Below, in pieces: positions 17,085 through 27,088 of a stretch of 64,000 nucleotides of DNA. The notes under the pieces are model-generated. The model saw nothing but the letters and a program-made list of their open reading frames with translations. It made no database searches and was not told the DNA's origin. The stretch's first letter is position 1. Each line of letters begins with the position of its first letter. The DNA is taken from positions 149,058 through 213,057 of the forward strand of contig NZ_JAIVAI010000004.1 of assembly GCF_020171525.1 (NCBI RefSeq), in the 5' to 3' direction. Origin of the DNA: Halobacillus yeomjeoni. GTDB taxonomy: Bacteria > Bacillota > Bacilli > Bacillales > Halobacillaceae. The position numbers and the translations under genes were made by a program.

Positions 17085-17909
17085 ATGCCTGAAGGTCCTG
17101 AAATAAGACGTGCAGCAGATCAAGTAGAAAAAGCTGTGATTGGACGCCCTGTACTGGATCTTTCATTCGCTTTTGAACATCTTCAACAATATGAATCGAT
17201 GTTACAAGGCTCTTTTATCTCCCGTGTGGAAACGAAAGGAAAAGCCATGCTCATTCGCTTCGACAACGGGTTCACGATTTATACGCATAATCAACTCTAC
17301 GGGAAATGGGTGATCCGTAATGCTTACAATTATCCGAAAACAAATCGCCAACTACGTTTAGCCATCCACAACGAAAAAAAGTCAGCTTTACTTTACAGTG
17401 CTTCGGATATTGAAGTCATGCGTTATGAAGAGGTCCCCCATCATCCGTTCATTGCGAAAATAGGACCTGATGTACTGAATGAGCGAGTCAGTGCTGAAGA
17501 TTTAAAATCCAGATTCATGGAAAAACGATTCCGAAACCGCAAATGGACATCACTTCTTTTAGACCAATCATTTATAGCGGGCATTGGAAACTATTTGAGA
17601 AGTGAAATCCTATTTGTTGCAAACATCCATCCCGATCTTCGTCCGGTCGATTGTACAGAAGACCAGTTGACGAAGGCAGCAGAAGCTACGATAGATTTGA
17701 TGTGGCGTTCTTATGAAAATAAAGGGATAACGAACGACATTGAGTTGGCGGAATCACTCAAAGCAAAAGGTGCAAAGCGATATGAATATCGGCATTGGGT
17801 CTTTAATCGAGCTGGGCAGCCATGCCGCATTGATGGAACTGAAATTATAAAATTCACTGCTGGTTCACGAAGATGCTATTACTGCCCGACATGTCAAAAA
17901 AAACCGTAA
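17085..17909 (+). CDS. nei: Endonuclease VIII-type DNA glycosylase (Nei/Fpg family)
   Basis: A 274-residue base-excision glycosylase/AP lyase. It keeps the catalytic N-terminus M-P-E-G-P-E (Pro2 nucleophile), a Lys in KGKAML, and the helix-two-turn-helix FIAGIGNYLRSEILF. The C-terminal zinc finger is odd: the first pair reads C-R-I-D (Cys247, Asp250) where C-x2-C is expected, while an extra Cys264 precedes Cys267 and Cys270 in R-C-Y-Y-C-P-T-C. Metal binding may be rearranged. Substrate range (oxidised pyrimidines) follows from the Nei-like N-terminus. Confidence 0.9.
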   Translation: MPEGPEIRRAADQVEKAVIGRPVLDLSFAFEHLQQYESMLQGSFISRVETKGKAMLIRFDNGFTIYTHNQLYGKWVIRNAYNYPKTNRQLRLAIHNEKKSALLYSASDIEVMRYEEVPHHPFIAKIGPDVLNERVSAEDLKSRFMEKRFRNRKWTSLLLDQSFIAGIGNYLRSEILFVANIHPDLRPVDCTEDQLTKAAEATIDLMWRSYENKGITNDIELAESLKAKGAKRYEYRHWVFNRAGQPCRIDGTEIIKFTAGSRRCYYCPTCQKKP

Positions 17910-17945
17910 TCCCCTTACCATTTGTTCAGGGGATTACGGTTTTTC
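17899..17945 (+). terminator. Bidirectional terminator overlapping the nei stop codon
   Basis: AAACCGTAATCCCCT pairs with AGGGGATTACGGTTT, followed by TTTCTC. The left arm includes the last codons of nei. Confidence 0.92.
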
Positions 17946-17951
17946 TCATGT

Positions 17952-18452
17952 CTACTCTTCTGTGGTTTTAAAAAAGATATGTTCAGCTTGAATTTCTTCG
18001 CTGACTGTCAATTTACCAAAAGAGTAATAAGGTAGCTTGCGCTTGTCTGTCACAGAGCCTGGATTGAAAAGGAGCTTATTCTTGTAATAGCGAAGAAGGG
18101 GAAGATGGGAATGACCAAAGATGATCAAACTTACATCTTCTTTTTCGAAAGCTTCTATGACTCTTTTTTCAGTCGTTTTTTTCTCACCATGCCCATGAAT
18201 GACTCCAATTTCATGCCCATCAGCGTCAAATACCAGTTGTGAAGGAAACAACCGTTTGATGTCTTCCCCATCAACGTTTCCATAGACACCTCGAACGGGT
18301 GCGTATTTTTTCAACTCATGATAAACCTCTACGGTCTGCCAATCCCCTGCATGAATGATTAGGTCAGCATCCTTTAACTCTTCAATCAAACGACCGGGAA
18401 GCTGTTTGGCTTTTTTCGGCATATGAGTATCTGAGAGGACAATAAGTTTCAT
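17952..18452 (-). CDS. YfcE/MJ0936-type metallophosphoesterase
   Basis: A 166-residue calcineurin-like phosphoesterase with all metal motifs: SDTHM (D-x-H), AGDW, GNVDG, IHGHG, FGHSHLP and NPGS. Small enzymes of this type hydrolyse phosphodiesters such as bis-pNPP and cyclic nucleotides in vitro; the cell substrate is unclear. Single gene, convergent with nei. Confidence 0.92.
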   Translation of the reverse strand: MKLIVLSDTHMPKKAKQLPGRLIEELKDADLIIHAGDWQTVEVYHELKKYAPVRGVYGNVDGEDIKRLFPSQLVFDADGHEIGVIHGHGEKKTTEKRVIEAFEKEDVSLIIFGHSHLPLLRYYKNKLLFNPGSVTDKRKLPYYSFGKLTVSEEIQAEHIFFKTTEE

Positions 18453-18541
18453 TTTTCCTCTTCCTCCTATCTTGAATTATACACTCAGCCCGTGAATTTG
18501 TTCTTTTCATGATGTCGAAATGACAAGTATGAAAGTAGAAA

Positions 18542-18566
18542 CCCCCTCGAGATCTTCGAGGGGGCC
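18542..18566 (-). terminator. Terminator after rsmG
   Basis: CCCCCTCGA pairs with TCGAGGGGG; on the minus strand the hairpin is followed by TTTCTAC. The T run is short, so efficiency is uncertain. Confidence 0.7.
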
Positions 18567-18569
18567 CTG

Positions 18570-19286
18570 TTATTGGATGGGTGCTTTATTTGGCGTACCT
18601 GCTTTTCGCGGGTACTTCTTGGGTGTTTTTCTGCGCTTTTCAATAATGGCGATATTGCGTTCACTTTCTTCTTCCGGAAGCGAGAAGGTATGAATATCCT
18701 TCACTTCTCCTCCTACCGTTTGAATCGCGACTTTCGCATCTTCCAATTCTTCTGCAAGACCCGGCCCTTTCATAGCCATGAAATGACCGCCTTTCGAAGT
18801 AAGAGGTAGACAAAGCTCACTTAGAACTGACATTCTGGCGACTGCTCTCGCCATGACAAGGTCATAACCTTCTCGAAACTTAGCGTTTTTTCCGAAGTTT
18901 TCAGCTCTGTCATGATAAAAAGCGACATCATCCAGTCCCAATTCATGAGCCAGGTGATTCAAAAATGTGATTCTCTTCTTCAAAGAATCCACAATCGTGA
19001 CTTTCACATGCGGAAAGGCGATTTTAAGCGGTAAACTCGGAAATCCAGCTCCCGCTCCTACATCACAAATGCGGAGCGGTTCACTGAAATCAAAGTACAT
19101 TGCTGCCGTCAGTGAATCATAAAAGTGCTTAAGGTAAACACCTTCTTGGTCCGTAATCGCAGTCAGGTTCATTTTTTCATTCCATTCGACAAGAATTTCA
19201 AAATAACGCTGAAACTGCTGAAGCTGATTGTCGTTTAATTCGATACCTTGTTCTTTCAGTGCTTTTAGAAAGGTGTTTGTATCCAT
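18570..19286 (-). CDS. rsmG: 16S rRNA (guanine527-N7)-methyltransferase RsmG (GidB)
   Basis: A 238-residue SAM methyltransferase. The SAM loop is [13 protein letters not shown] (about residues 77-89), followed by [13 protein letters not shown] and [14 protein letters not shown]. It methylates G527 of 16S rRNA; loss gives low-level streptomycin resistance in several bacteria. It lies 18 bases after mnmG, as in most bacteria, and has a basic C-terminal tail ([14 protein letters not shown]). Confidence 0.97.
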   Translation of the reverse strand: MDTNTFLKALKEQGIELNDNQLQQFQRYFEILVEWNEKMNLTAITDQEGVYLKHFYDSLTAAMYFDFSEPLRICDVGAGAGFPSLPLKIAFPHVKVTIVDSLKKRITFLNHLAHELGLDDVAFYHDRAENFGKNAKFREGYDLVMARAVARMSVLSELCLPLTSKGGHFMAMKGPGLAEELEDAKVAIQTVGGEVKDIHTFSLPEEESERNIAIIEKRRKTPKKYPRKAGTPNKAPIQ

Positions 19287-19304
19287 AAGTCCATCCTTTC
19301 GTTA

Positions 19305-21194
19305 TTATTCACCAGACACGCGGGCGATATTTCCTTGTTCAATATACACAAGAAGAATAGAAACGTCCGCCGGGTTGACTCCTGAAACACGAGAAGCTTG
19401 TCCTACTGATAGTGGACGAACATTTTTCAATCGATCACGTGCCTCTGTAGCCAAACCATGAATCGCATCATAATCGATGTCTTCCGGAATCTTCTTATTC
19501 TCCATTTTCTTCATACGATCGATTTGCTCCAGAGCTTTCTTGATATAACCGCTGTATTTCACTTGAATCTCCACTTGCTCTTTTACATCTGCAGGAAGAT
19601 TCACGTCACTAGGAGTCAGCTTTTCAATATGCTCATATTTCATTTCTGGACGTTTCAGCAGGTCGATGGCACGGATTGCATCTTTAAGTTTCGATCCACC
19701 CGCTTCTTCGATGACCGCCTGTACTTCATCGGTTTCTTTAAGAATGACTTTATCTATGCGTTTTTTCTCTTCTTCAATCAACCGTTTTTTCTCCTTGAAT
19801 CGCTCGTATCGATCTTCAGGAATCAACCCAAGGTTATAACCGATTTCGGTCAATCTCAAATCAGCGTTGTCGTGTCTGAGCATCAAACGGAATTCAGCAC
19901 GAGATGTCAGCAAACGGTATGGTTCCCCTGTACCTTTTGTAACAAGGTCATCAATCATGACTCCGATATACCCTTGTGAACGGTCAAGGACAAGAGTTTC
20001 AAGGTCAAGTGCCTTGGCAGCAGCGTTAATTCCTGCCATCAGCCCCTGACCGGCTGCTTCTTCATAACCAGAAGTTCCGTTCAACTGACCCGCGGTAAAC
20101 AATCCTGAAATCTTCTTCGTTTCAAGGGTCGGCCAGAGCTGGGTAGGCACGATTGAATCGTATTCGATAGCATAACCCGCCCGCATGATTTCTGCATTCT
20201 CAAGGCCTGGGACCGTCTTCATCATTTCATTTTGGACATATTCAGGCAGTGAAGTAGAAAGACCTTGTACGTAAACTTCCTCTGTGTCTCGACCTTCTGG
20301 CTCGAGGAAAATTTGGTGACGCGGTTTATCGTTGAATCGGACAATCTTATCTTCAATGGAAGGGCAATAACGAGGCCCTGTCCCTTTAATTGCACCTGAA
20401 TACATAGCTGACAATCCTAAGTTGTCATTGATGATCTTATGCGTCTCCTCGTTTGTGTAAGTCAGCCAGCATGGAATCTGATCGGTAATGAATTCCGTAG
20501 TTTCATAAGAGAATGACCGGGGCTCCTCTTCTCCTGGTTGAATCTCGGTTTTCGAATAGTCAATCGTATGACTGTTCACACGCATAGGTGTACCAGTCTT
20601 GAATCGAACCATGTCGATGCCGAGTTCCTCCAACTGCTCTGAAAGTGAAACGGTTGAGCGTTGGTTATTCGGGCCGCTTTCATATGAAAGGTCACCGATA
20701 ATCACGCGGCCACGCATGAATGTCCCTGTCGTGACGATGACAGTCGGAGCATAATACGCAGCTTTTGTCTCCGTAACGACTCCTTTGATTTCATCATCTT
20801 CAACAATCAAGCTGTCGACCATCGCTTGACGAAGCGTTAAATTCTCTTGGTTTTCCAGGATACGTTTCATCTCTTTAATATATAAAGGTTTGTCGGCTTG
20901 TGCTCTTAATGCACGTACGGCCGGTCCTTTACGAGTGTTAAGCAGACGCATTTGGATATGCGTTTTATCAATGACTTTCCCCATTGCACCGCCTAGTGCA
21001 TCCACTTCACGGACAACGATTCCTTTTGCCGGTCCTCCGATTGACGGGTTACACGGCATAAACGCAACCAGGTCAAGGTTAAGAGTCAACATCAAGGTTT
21101 TCGCACCTCTTCTTGCTGCAGCTAACCCAGCTTCAACCCCTGCATGACCGGCACCAACTACAATAACGTCATAATGCCCTGCATCATATGTCAT
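19305..21194 (-). CDS. mnmG: tRNA uridine-34 5-carboxymethylaminomethyl modification enzyme MnmG (GidA)
   Basis: A 629-residue FAD protein. FAD-binding [12 protein letters not shown] is at residues 11-22; [10 protein letters not shown] and [12 protein letters not shown] are family signatures; the C-terminal helical domain ends [19 protein letters not shown]. With MnmE it makes cmnm5U34 in tRNAs. mnmE lies 23 bases upstream on the same strand, and rsmG follows, so this is one operon. Confidence 0.98.
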   Translation of the reverse strand: MTYDAGHYDVIVVGAGHAGVEAGLAAARRGAKTLMLTLNLDLVAFMPCNPSIGGPAKGIVVREVDALGGAMGKVIDKTHIQMRLLNTRKGPAVRALRAQADKPLYIKEMKRILENQENLTLRQAMVDSLIVEDDEIKGVVTETKAAYYAPTVIVTTGTFMRGRVIIGDLSYESGPNNQRSTVSLSEQLEELGIDMVRFKTGTPMRVNSHTIDYSKTEIQPGEEEPRSFSYETTEFITDQIPCWLTYTNEETHKIINDNLGLSAMYSGAIKGTGPRYCPSIEDKIVRFNDKPRHQIFLEPEGRDTEEVYVQGLSTSLPEYVQNEMMKTVPGLENAEIMRAGYAIEYDSIVPTQLWPTLETKKISGLFTAGQLNGTSGYEEAAGQGLMAGINAAAKALDLETLVLDRSQGYIGVMIDDLVTKGTGEPYRLLTSRAEFRLMLRHDNADLRLTEIGYNLGLIPEDRYERFKEKKRLIEEEKKRIDKVILKETDEVQAVIEEAGGSKLKDAIRAIDLLKRPEMKYEHIEKLTPSDVNLPADVKEQVEIQVKYSGYIKKALEQIDRMKKMENKKIPEDIDYDAIHGLATEARDRLKNVRPLSVGQASRVSGVNPADVSILLVYIEQGNIARVSGE

Positions 21195-21217
21195 TTGGTT
21201 GTCTCTCCTTTTTAATG

Positions 21218-22594
21218 TTATTTCCCTAAGCAGAATTGTGAAAACAATTGATCAATTAAGCTTTCATGGACCGTGTCCCCAACAATTTCTCCGAGGATCT
21301 CCCAGGTACGAGTCACGTCGATTTGTACCACATCTAAAGGTACACCCATTTCCATACCGTTTTGAGCATCCTCCAGAGCTTGTTTCGCTTGCTTGAGCAA
21401 TTGCACATGGCGAACGTTGGATACATAGGTCATATCCCCACTGTCCAGTTCCCCTTCAAAGAATGTATTGGCTATCGCTTCTTCCAGCTGATCGATCCCT
21501 TCTTCTTTTACTAGTGCAGTGGAAATGACCGGATGATCGCCTGCCAATTCTTTGACTCGCTCTATATCTAACTTTGGCTCTAAATCCATTTTGTTTACAA
21601 TTACGATGACATTCATGTCTGAAATGGCTTCAAACAGCTTCTCATCCTCATCGTTCAATTCATCCCCATAGTTTAACACAAATAAAATCAGGTCAGCTTC
21701 TTTTAAAACTTGACGAGATCGCTCGACACCTATTTTTTCAACGATATCTTCTGTTTCCCTGATTCCGGCTGTATCGATCAGACGCAAAGGTACTCCTCTG
21801 ACATTCACATATTCCTCGATGACGTCTCGAGTAGTTCCTGGAATTTCAGTAACAATCGCTTTATTCTCATGGACAAGGGCGTTCATCAATGAGGATTTCC
21901 CGACGTTCGGCCGCCCAATAATGGCTGTACCTAATCCTTCTCTGAGAATTTTACCTTGGCGGGCAGTTTCCAACAGCTTTGTCACTTCTTCATGGACTTC
22001 TCTTGTTTTTTCTTTCATCATTTCATGCGACATTTCTTCTACATCATCGTATTCGGGATAATCGATATTCACTTCTACGTGAGCAAGCGTCTCCAATAAC
22101 TTTTGACGGAGCTCTTGAATCAATTTCGACAAACGACCATCCATTTGCTTCAAAGCGACATTCATTGCACGGTCTGTTTTGGCCCGGATCAAATCCATTA
22201 CAGCTTCAGCTTGTGAAAGGTCGATACGCCCATTCAAGAACGCTCGTTTTGTAAACTCTCCAGGCTCAGCAAGGCGAGCACCACTGGCAAGCACTATTTC
22301 AAGTACACGGTTGACAGACACCAGACCGCCGTGACAATTGATTTCTACAATATCTTCTCTCGTAAAAGTTTTTGGCGCACGCATGACGGATACCATCACT
22401 TCTTCTGCCATTTCACCCGTCTCAGGATCGATGATTTTACCGTAATGCATCGTATGGGAATCGACTTCATTTAAATCCTTCCCTTGAAAAAGCGCTGCTG
22501 AAATCGAGACGGCTTGTGGTCCACTCAATCGTACGATTGCAATGGCACCCTCTCCCATAGGGGTTGATATGGCGGTTATTGTATCTGTTTCCAC
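21218..22594 (-). CDS. mnmE: tRNA modification GTPase MnmE (TrmE/ThdF)
   Basis: A 458-residue protein with the formyl-THF binding N-domain ([22 protein letters not shown]), a helical domain with the inserted G domain (G1 [15 protein letters not shown]3 DTAG, G4 NKMD), and the invariant C-terminal C-L-G-K (Cys455). The start is GTG after AGGAGGTG. It is the first gene of mnmE-mnmG-rsmG, preceded by a DnaA-box cluster that might couple its expression to DnaA. Confidence 0.98.
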   Translation of the reverse strand: METDTITAISTPMGEGAIAIVRLSGPQAVSISAALFQGKDLNEVDSHTMHYGKIIDPETGEMAEEVMVSVMRAPKTFTREDIVEINCHGGLVSVNRVLEIVLASGARLAEPGEFTKRAFLNGRIDLSQAEAVMDLIRAKTDRAMNVALKQMDGRLSKLIQELRQKLLETLAHVEVNIDYPEYDDVEEMSHEMMKEKTREVHEEVTKLLETARQGKILREGLGTAIIGRPNVGKSSLMNALVHENKAIVTEIPGTTRDVIEEYVNVRGVPLRLIDTAGIRETEDIVEKIGVERSRQVLKEADLILFVLNYGDELNDEDEKLFEAISDMNVIVIVNKMDLEPKLDIERVKELAGDHPVISTALVKEEGIDQLEEAIANTFFEGELDSGDMTYVSNVRHVQLLKQAKQALEDAQNGMEMGVPLDVVQIDVTRTWEILGEIVGDTVHESLIDQLFSQFCLGK

Positions 22595-22630
22595 ACGCGC
22601 TCACCTCCTTGATTTTTTTCCATGATTTAT

Positions 22631-22758
22631 TTATCCACATAAAAAGAAATTTTAGTAGTCACTAACTTATTAGATTACCACACACCCGTGTGTTTTGAAA
22701 AGATATCAACATATTTTTTGAATAGATATCTTAAAATCCATTATCCACATGTGTATAA
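22631..22758. other. DnaA-box cluster between mnmE and jag
   Basis: Two perfect TTATCCACA boxes (22631-22639 and 22741-22749) and a TGTGTATAA (22750-22758) directly abutting the second. The sequence between is AT-rich and includes the small inverted repeat CACACCCGTGTG. I recall DnaA boxes at jag-thdF in B. subtilis too, so this may be a conserved DnaA-titrating or mnmE-regulating site. Confidence 0.75.
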
Positions 22759-22794
22759 CTCCTTATTCAATCTTTAAAAGCAAAAGAATTCATG

Positions 22795-22836
22795 CAAAAA
22801 AAGTACTTCTATCCAGAAAACCGGATAGAAGTACTT
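22795..22836 (-). terminator. Terminator of the rpmH-rnpA-yidC-jag operon
   Basis: AAGTACTTCTATCC pairs with GGATAGAAGTACTT; on the minus strand seven T follow. Located 10 bases past jag. Confidence 0.92.
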
Positions 22837-22846
22837 ATCAAAAAGC

Positions 22847-23461
22847 TCAAGATGGACGGATCACTACATGTCGACGTGGGTCATTACCATCTGAGTCTGT
22901 ATTTACTTTTTTATGATTCTGCAAAGCGGTATGAATAATTTTTCGTTCATACGAAGGCATAGGTTCTAGTCTAACGTCTTTACCGGTTCGGATGGCTTTA
23001 TCAGCCAGGCGCTGAGCCAGGTTTTCAAGTGTCTCCTTCCGCCTTTCTCGATAACCTTCAGCATCGAGCATGACGGTGAAATACTGATCAGACTCCCGGT
23101 TGACGACTAATTGAGCCAGGTATTGTAAAGCATTAAGGGTTTGACCACGTTTGCCAATCAGAATCGCAATTTTTTCTCCTTCTAATTGCATCGCTATATC
23201 ACGATCTTTGACTACTGATTGGATTGAAACAGGAGCCCCCATTTGTTCTGCTACTTCTGAGATGAATGATTCGGCATCCTGCACTGGATCTTTTTGAATG
23301 GATACTTTTACGATTGCGGGTTTGCTCCCAAATCCGAGAAATCCTTTTTTTCCTTCATCAATGACATCGATATTCACTTGGTCCTTCGATGTTTGCATTT
23401 GTTCTAGTGCTGATTGGACCGCCTCTTCAACTGTATTTCCAGTAGCAGTTATTTGCTTCAC
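22847..23461 (-). CDS. jag: Jag/KhpB RNA-binding protein (SpoIIIJ-associated)
   Basis: A 204-residue protein with the Jag N-domain ([18 protein letters not shown]), a type II KH domain ([21 protein letters not shown]) and an R3H domain at the C-terminus ([17 protein letters not shown]). With KhpA-like partners it binds RNA and affects cell elongation; in B. subtilis it is named for its link with SpoIIIJ. It starts at GTG with a 4-base overlap with yidC (GTGA). Confidence 0.96.
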   Translation of the reverse strand: MKQITATGNTVEEAVQSALEQMQTSKDQVNIDVIDEGKKGFLGFGSKPAIVKVSIQKDPVQDAESFISEVAEQMGAPVSIQSVVKDRDIAMQLEGEKIAILIGKRGQTLNALQYLAQLVVNRESDQYFTVMLDAEGYRERRKETLENLAQRLADKAIRTGKDVRLEPMPSYERKIIHTALQNHKKVNTDSDGNDPRRHVVIRPS

Positions 23462-24219
23462 TCGCTTGCTCCTCCCGTCGCTTTATCCATCATAGGTTTA
23501 CGGATGAATATCGTTTGAAGAATCATCACGATGTTACCGACAATCCAGTACAACGCAAGTGCTGATGGGAAGAAGAATGCGAATGTACCGATCATAAGCG
23601 GCATGATATACAGCATCATTTGCATTTGCGGGTTTTGAGCTGCTGCTCCGCCTGCCATCATCAACTTTTGCTGAAGGAATGTCGTTCCAGCTGTCAAAAT
23701 CGCTAGGAATGGATCAGCTGTCCCCAGCTGCAGCCAAAGAAAGTCATGAGTCTGAATGGCATCCGTTCTCATGATTGCATGATAAAAGCCAATCAAAACA
23801 GGCATTTGCACAATAATCGGTAAACAACCTGCTAGTGGATTGACCCCGTGCTTTTGGAAAAGCTGCATCGTTTCTTGCTGCAGTTTCTGCTGAGTTTGTG
23901 CATCTTTAGATGAATATTTTTCACGCAGCTCTTTTAGTTCAGGCTGGATGTCCTGCATCGCTTTTGAACTTTTCAATTGTTTAACGTTCAAAGGCAGCAA
24001 TAGAACACGGATGATGATGGTTACGATGATAATCGCCAAACCATAACTTCCACCCGTCAATTCAGCGAAATACAAAAGTGTCTTCGACAATGGGAATACT
24101 ACATATTCGTTCCAAAATCCTGTGCTATCCTGGGTGATTTCTTGGTTGACTTCCATACACCCGGATAGGAACGCAAGCACACCTAACATGGCAAGGAGTG
24201 CTATAATCTTATTGCGCAA
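23458..24219 (-). CDS. yidC: Membrane insertase YidC/SpoIIIJ (lipoprotein)
   Basis: A 253-residue YidC of the Gram-positive type. A signal peptide with lipobox F-L-S-G-C (Cys21) gives a lipid anchor, followed by five transmembrane segments; [15 protein letters not shown], containing the hydrophilic-groove Arg, begins the cytoplasmic hairpin. It inserts membrane proteins and, in spore formers, is needed for forespore sigma-G activity. Start TTG after AAGGAGGAAGG. Operon with rnpA and jag. Confidence 0.96.
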   Translation of the reverse strand: MRNKIIALLAMLGVLAFLSGCMEVNQEITQDSTGFWNEYVVFPLSKTLLYFAELTGGSYGLAIIIVTIIIRVLLLPLNVKQLKSSKAMQDIQPELKELREKYSSKDAQTQQKLQQETMQLFQKHGVNPLAGCLPIIVQMPVLIGFYHAIMRTDAIQTHDFLWLQLGTADPFLAILTAGTTFLQQKLMMAGGAAAQNPQMQMMLYIMPLMIGTFAFFFPSALALYWIVGNIVMILQTIFIRKPMMDKATGGASE

Positions 24220-24306
24220 CGTTCCTTCCTCCTTACTGAAACTCTCTTCACTAATTCTCTACGACTTCTCCTGTTTCCTGCACGGACGAATCGTGAGAAT
24301 TGACTC

Positions 24307-24654
24307 TTATTTCGTTTTATTCAATAGCTTGGACCTCGATAAAACGTGGTTCAAGCTTTTCTTAATTTCATGAAAATTCATTTTGTTGGTTGGTTTTCTA
24401 GCAATGATCACAAAATCATAGTCAGGGTGAATCTGGTCTTCAAGTTCTTTAAAAGCTTGTCTCAAGTAACGCTTCACCTGATTTCGCACTACAGCAGGTC
24501 CGATTTTTTTACTGACCGACAATCCAATGCGGAAATGGTTTTGTTCTTGTTTTTTCAAATAGTAAAGAACCAGTTGACGATTCGCGAAGGACTCACCATG
24601 CTGGAACACTTTCTGAAATTCTTCATTTTTTTTGATTCGGTAAGCTTTCTTCAT
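24307..24654 (-). CDS. rnpA: Ribonuclease P protein component
   Basis: A 115-residue basic protein with the RnpA signature [15 protein letters not shown] and the N-terminal [21 protein letters not shown]. It assists the RNase P RNA in tRNA 5' maturation. It follows rpmH, with an intervening hairpin that may set the ratio of the two products. Confidence 0.97.
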   Translation of the reverse strand: MKKAYRIKKNEEFQKVFQHGESFANRQLVLYYLKKQEQNHFRIGLSVSKKIGPAVVRNQVKRYLRQAFKELEDQIHPDYDFVIIARKPTNKMNFHEIKKSLNHVLSRSKLLNKTK

Positions 24655-24691
24655 GTCAAAGATCCACCCTGCTATAAATCTTCATATACTA

Positions 24692-24720
24692 GAAAAAAGA
24701 CCACTGATTTTTTCAGTGGC
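24692..24720 (-). terminator. Attenuator-like terminator between rpmH and rnpA
   Basis: On the minus strand GCCACTGA pairs with TCAGTGGT around AAAAAA, followed by CTTTTTTC. It begins at the rpmH stop codon, so much transcription may end after rpmH. Confidence 0.8.
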
Positions 24721-24855
24721 CTATGCTGATAATACTTTTCTTCCTTTACGACGACGGCGTTGTAGTACTTTACGACCGTTCTTAGTACTCATACGCGCAC
24801 GAAAGCCGTGTACTTTTTTACGCTTACGATTATTTGGTTGAAATGTGCGTTTCAT
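24721..24855 (-). CDS. rpmH: 50S ribosomal protein L34
   Basis: A 44-residue very basic protein [19 protein letters not shown]...KGRKVLSA, the full L34. The ATG at 24855 follows AGGAGGTG; a longer in-frame reading to 25230 runs back into the origin and is not coding. L34 is the usual neighbour of oriC on the side opposite dnaA. Confidence 0.98.
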   Translation of the reverse strand: MKRTFQPNNRKRKKVHGFRARMSTKNGRKVLQRRRRKGRKVLSA

Positions 24856-25101
24856 ATATATACACCTCCTGAGGAAAATTCCATAAATACAGACATTTAA
24901 AAGGCAGTCCCGATAATTATAAGCAATGATCACCTTTTCTGTCAATGTGGTTTTCCATTCTTTAGTTTTTTTAATGTGGAAGTTCCAAAGTTCCCTATGA
25001 TCCATCCCAGTTATATAACAGATCCTGTTGTAGAACACTTTAAAAAAATCCTCTATCAATTTACCATTTTTTCGAACGAAATTGCGAACATTCACAGCTT
25101 C

Positions 25102-25377
25102 TGTGTATAATTTTTTCGGGGTCAAACGACTGTCCACATCAAATATCGACAAGCTAATCACAAAATATAGTGTTGTGGATAGCATCTGTCTACAAGCTGT
25201 TGGGATTGTGGATAAGTTCGCAGGAACCATTGCAACTCGTGTTTTTATCTGGTATTATATTTGTGCTTAACCGTGAATTGATTTTTCCACAGTCAAATGT
25301 TTTCCACAGTTTGTGGATAACGTGTGGACATTTATTAACACGGATGTTTATTTGATTATGCACAGGATTGTGGACAA
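25102..25377. other. oriC, upstream DnaA-box cluster (rpmH-dnaA intergenic)
   Basis: Perfect TGTGGATAA boxes at 25207-25215 and 25312-25320, and TTATGCACA at 25356-25364. One-mismatch boxes lie at 25102 (TGTGTATAA), 25174 (TGTGGATAG), 25283 and 25300 (TTTTCCACA) and 25369 (TGTGGACAA). This is the counterpart of the incA/incB region in B. subtilis. The gene-free stretch 24856-25559 is explained by this cluster, the dnaA promoter and a leader hairpin. Confidence 0.93.
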
Positions 25378-25433
25378 TGAGATTAACTATCTAGAAAACT
25401 ATCACTACCAGTATCCAACTCTCCACAAGCTGC

Positions 25434-25463
25434 TTGTACTCATAAAACAAATTACCTTATACA
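25434..25463 (+). promoter_or_regulatory. Candidate dnaA promoter
   Basis: TTGTAC (25434-25439), then 18 bases, then TATACA (25458-25463). It lies just after the DnaA-box cluster and about 100 bases before dnaA, suiting autoregulation by DnaA. Match is moderate. Confidence 0.45.
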
Positions 25464-25477
25464 AAATTTATACGAAT

Positions 25478-25530
25478 GCCTTTCGGTCCTTTCGCGCCGT
25501 TCGAAAAAGAGAACGAAAGGCTTTTTTGTT
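25478..25530 (+). terminator. Terminator-like hairpin in the dnaA leader
   Basis: GCCTTTCG (25478-25485) pairs with CGAAAGGC (25514-25521), followed by TTTTTTGTTTT. The loop holds a second TTTCG/CGAAA pairing. It stands between the putative promoter and the dnaA start, so it could attenuate dnaA transcription. Confidence 0.65.
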
Positions 25531-25559
25531 TTCCATTTCTATCGAAAGGGGTGAAATGT

Positions 25560-26915
25560 TTGGAGAACATAAATGAACTATGGAATAACACGCTGGAAAA
25601 AATTAAAGAGAAAATTAGTAAACCCAGCTTTGAAACGTGGTTAAAAGCAACAAAAGCAGATTCGTTGAGTGAAAATACACTAACAATCGTAGCTCCAAAT
25701 GAATTCGCCAGAGACTGGCTTGAAAATCAATACGAAGGGTTGATCACAGAAACCTTATATGAAGTGACAGGAGCTGAACTGACAGCTAAATTCATCATTC
25801 CAGAGACCAAGGACGATTCCTTGGATGATGTAAAACTTTCTTCGAAGAAGGTACCGGAAGTTAAAAATAATGGGAACGAAGAATCCCCGCAAAGTATGCT
25901 GAATTCTAAATATACATTTGATACTTTCGTTATCGGTTCTGGTAACCGTTTTGCTCATGCGGCTTCTTTAGCTGTAGCGGAAGCACCGGCTAAAGCTTAC
26001 AATCCTTTATTCATCTATGGTGGAGTCGGACTCGGTAAAACTCACTTGATGCATGCGATCGGCCATTACGTTCTGGATCACAATCCAAACGCGAAAGTGG
26101 TTTATTTATCTTCAGAGAAATTCACGAATGAATTCATCAATTCCATCCGTGACAATAAAGCTGTCAATTTTAGAAATAAATACCGTAGTGTCGACGTTCT
26201 TCTTATCGATGACATTCAATTCCTTGCCGGGAAAGAACAGACACAGGAAGAATTCTTCCATACATTCAACACATTACACGAAGAGAGTAAGCAAATCGTC
26301 ATTTCCAGTGACCGACCGCCGAAAGAAATTCCTACTCTGGAAGATCGATTGCGTTCACGTTTTGAATGGGGTTTGATTACGGACATCACGCCTCCTGATT
26401 TGGAAACAAGAATTGCAATCCTAAGGAAGAAAGCCAAAGCGGAAGGATTGGATATCCCGAACGAAGTTATGTTGTATATCGCAAACCAAATTGATACCAA
26501 CATCCGCGAGTTAGAAGGCGCGCTGATCCGAGTTGTCGCTTACTCCTCCTTGATCAACCGTGATATTAATGCATCTTTGGCTGCAGAAGCGTTGAAAGAT
26601 ATCATTCCAAGCTCAAAACCGAAAGTGATCACCATTGAAGCGATTCAGGAAATGGTTGGTGAAAAGTACAATGTGAGATTAGAAGATTTCCCAGCAAAAA
26701 AACGAACGAAATCTGTCGCATTCCCTAGACAAATCGCCATGTATTTATCTAGAGAACTCACAGATTTCTCTCTTCCGAAAATCGGAGAAGAATTTGGTGG
26801 ACGAGATCACACGACCGTTATTCATGCTCACGAAAAAATATCAAAAATGATTGCTACCGACCAGCAGCTGCAAAAAGAGCTGGACGAAATTAAAGAACAA
26901 CTGAAAACTCACTAA
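25560..26915 (+). CDS. dnaA: Chromosomal replication initiator DnaA
   Basis: A 451-residue DnaA beginning (M)[21 protein letters not shown]. It has an N-domain, a linker, the AAA+ domain (Walker [15 protein letters not shown], Walker [11 protein letters not shown]) and the C-terminal box-binding domain with [15 protein letters not shown]. The TTG at 25560 is chosen: it follows AAAGGGGTG and gives the canonical N-terminus; upstream in-frame codons run through the leader hairpin. DnaA boxes lie on both sides of the gene. It is followed by dnaN. Confidence 0.98.
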   Translation: MENINELWNNTLEKIKEKISKPSFETWLKATKADSLSENTLTIVAPNEFARDWLENQYEGLITETLYEVTGAELTAKFIIPETKDDSLDDVKLSSKKVPEVKNNGNEESPQSMLNSKYTFDTFVIGSGNRFAHAASLAVAEAPAKAYNPLFIYGGVGLGKTHLMHAIGHYVLDHNPNAKVVYLSSEKFTNEFINSIRDNKAVNFRNKYRSVDVLLIDDIQFLAGKEQTQEEFFHTFNTLHEESKQIVISSDRPPKEIPTLEDRLRSRFEWGLITDITPPDLETRIAILRKKAKAEGLDIPNEVMLYIANQIDTNIRELEGALIRVVAYSSLINRDINASLAAEALKDIIPSSKPKVITIEAIQEMVGEKYNVRLEDFPAKKRTKSVAFPRQIAMYLSRELTDFSLPKIGEEFGGRDHTTVIHAHEKISKMIATDQQLQKELDEIKEQLKTH

Positions 26916-27066
26916 GTGGATAATGTGTATAAAAGGTGCACATACATCAACAGATTGTCCACATGTGGATAACCACTCGTGAAAGTTGTCGAATTGCGTT
27001 ATCCACAAATCCACAGCCCATACTATTACTATTACGACTTTTTATAATAAAAATAATTAAATATAT
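26915..27066. other. oriC, downstream part: DnaA boxes, DnaA-trios and unwinding region
   Basis: DnaA boxes: AGTGGATAA (26915), TGTGTATAA (26924), TTGTCCACA (26955), perfect TGTGGATAA (26964-26972) and perfect TTATCCACA (26999-27007). After a short GC-rich patch comes TACTATTACTATTAC (27021-27035), which fits the DnaA-trio pattern, then an almost pure AT stretch (27036-27066). This order, box-trio-AT rich, is the basal unwinding system described in B. subtilis. Replication should start here. Confidence 0.93.
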
Positions 27067-27088
27067 GCTTAGTAGGAGGAGTGTATTC

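Noticed and set aside
19458..19979. 173-codon frame opposite mnmG
   Set aside because: It is wholly within mnmG on the other strand, with a Phe/Ile/Leu-rich translation typical of an antisense shadow, and has no start context.
24856..25230. In-frame extension of rpmH to a 169-residue protein
   Set aside because: It would read through DnaA boxes, and L34 starts at the well-placed ATG at 24855.
25313..25576. 87-codon frame in the origin region
   Set aside because: It crosses DnaA boxes, the dnaA promoter and the leader hairpin; no ribosome site.
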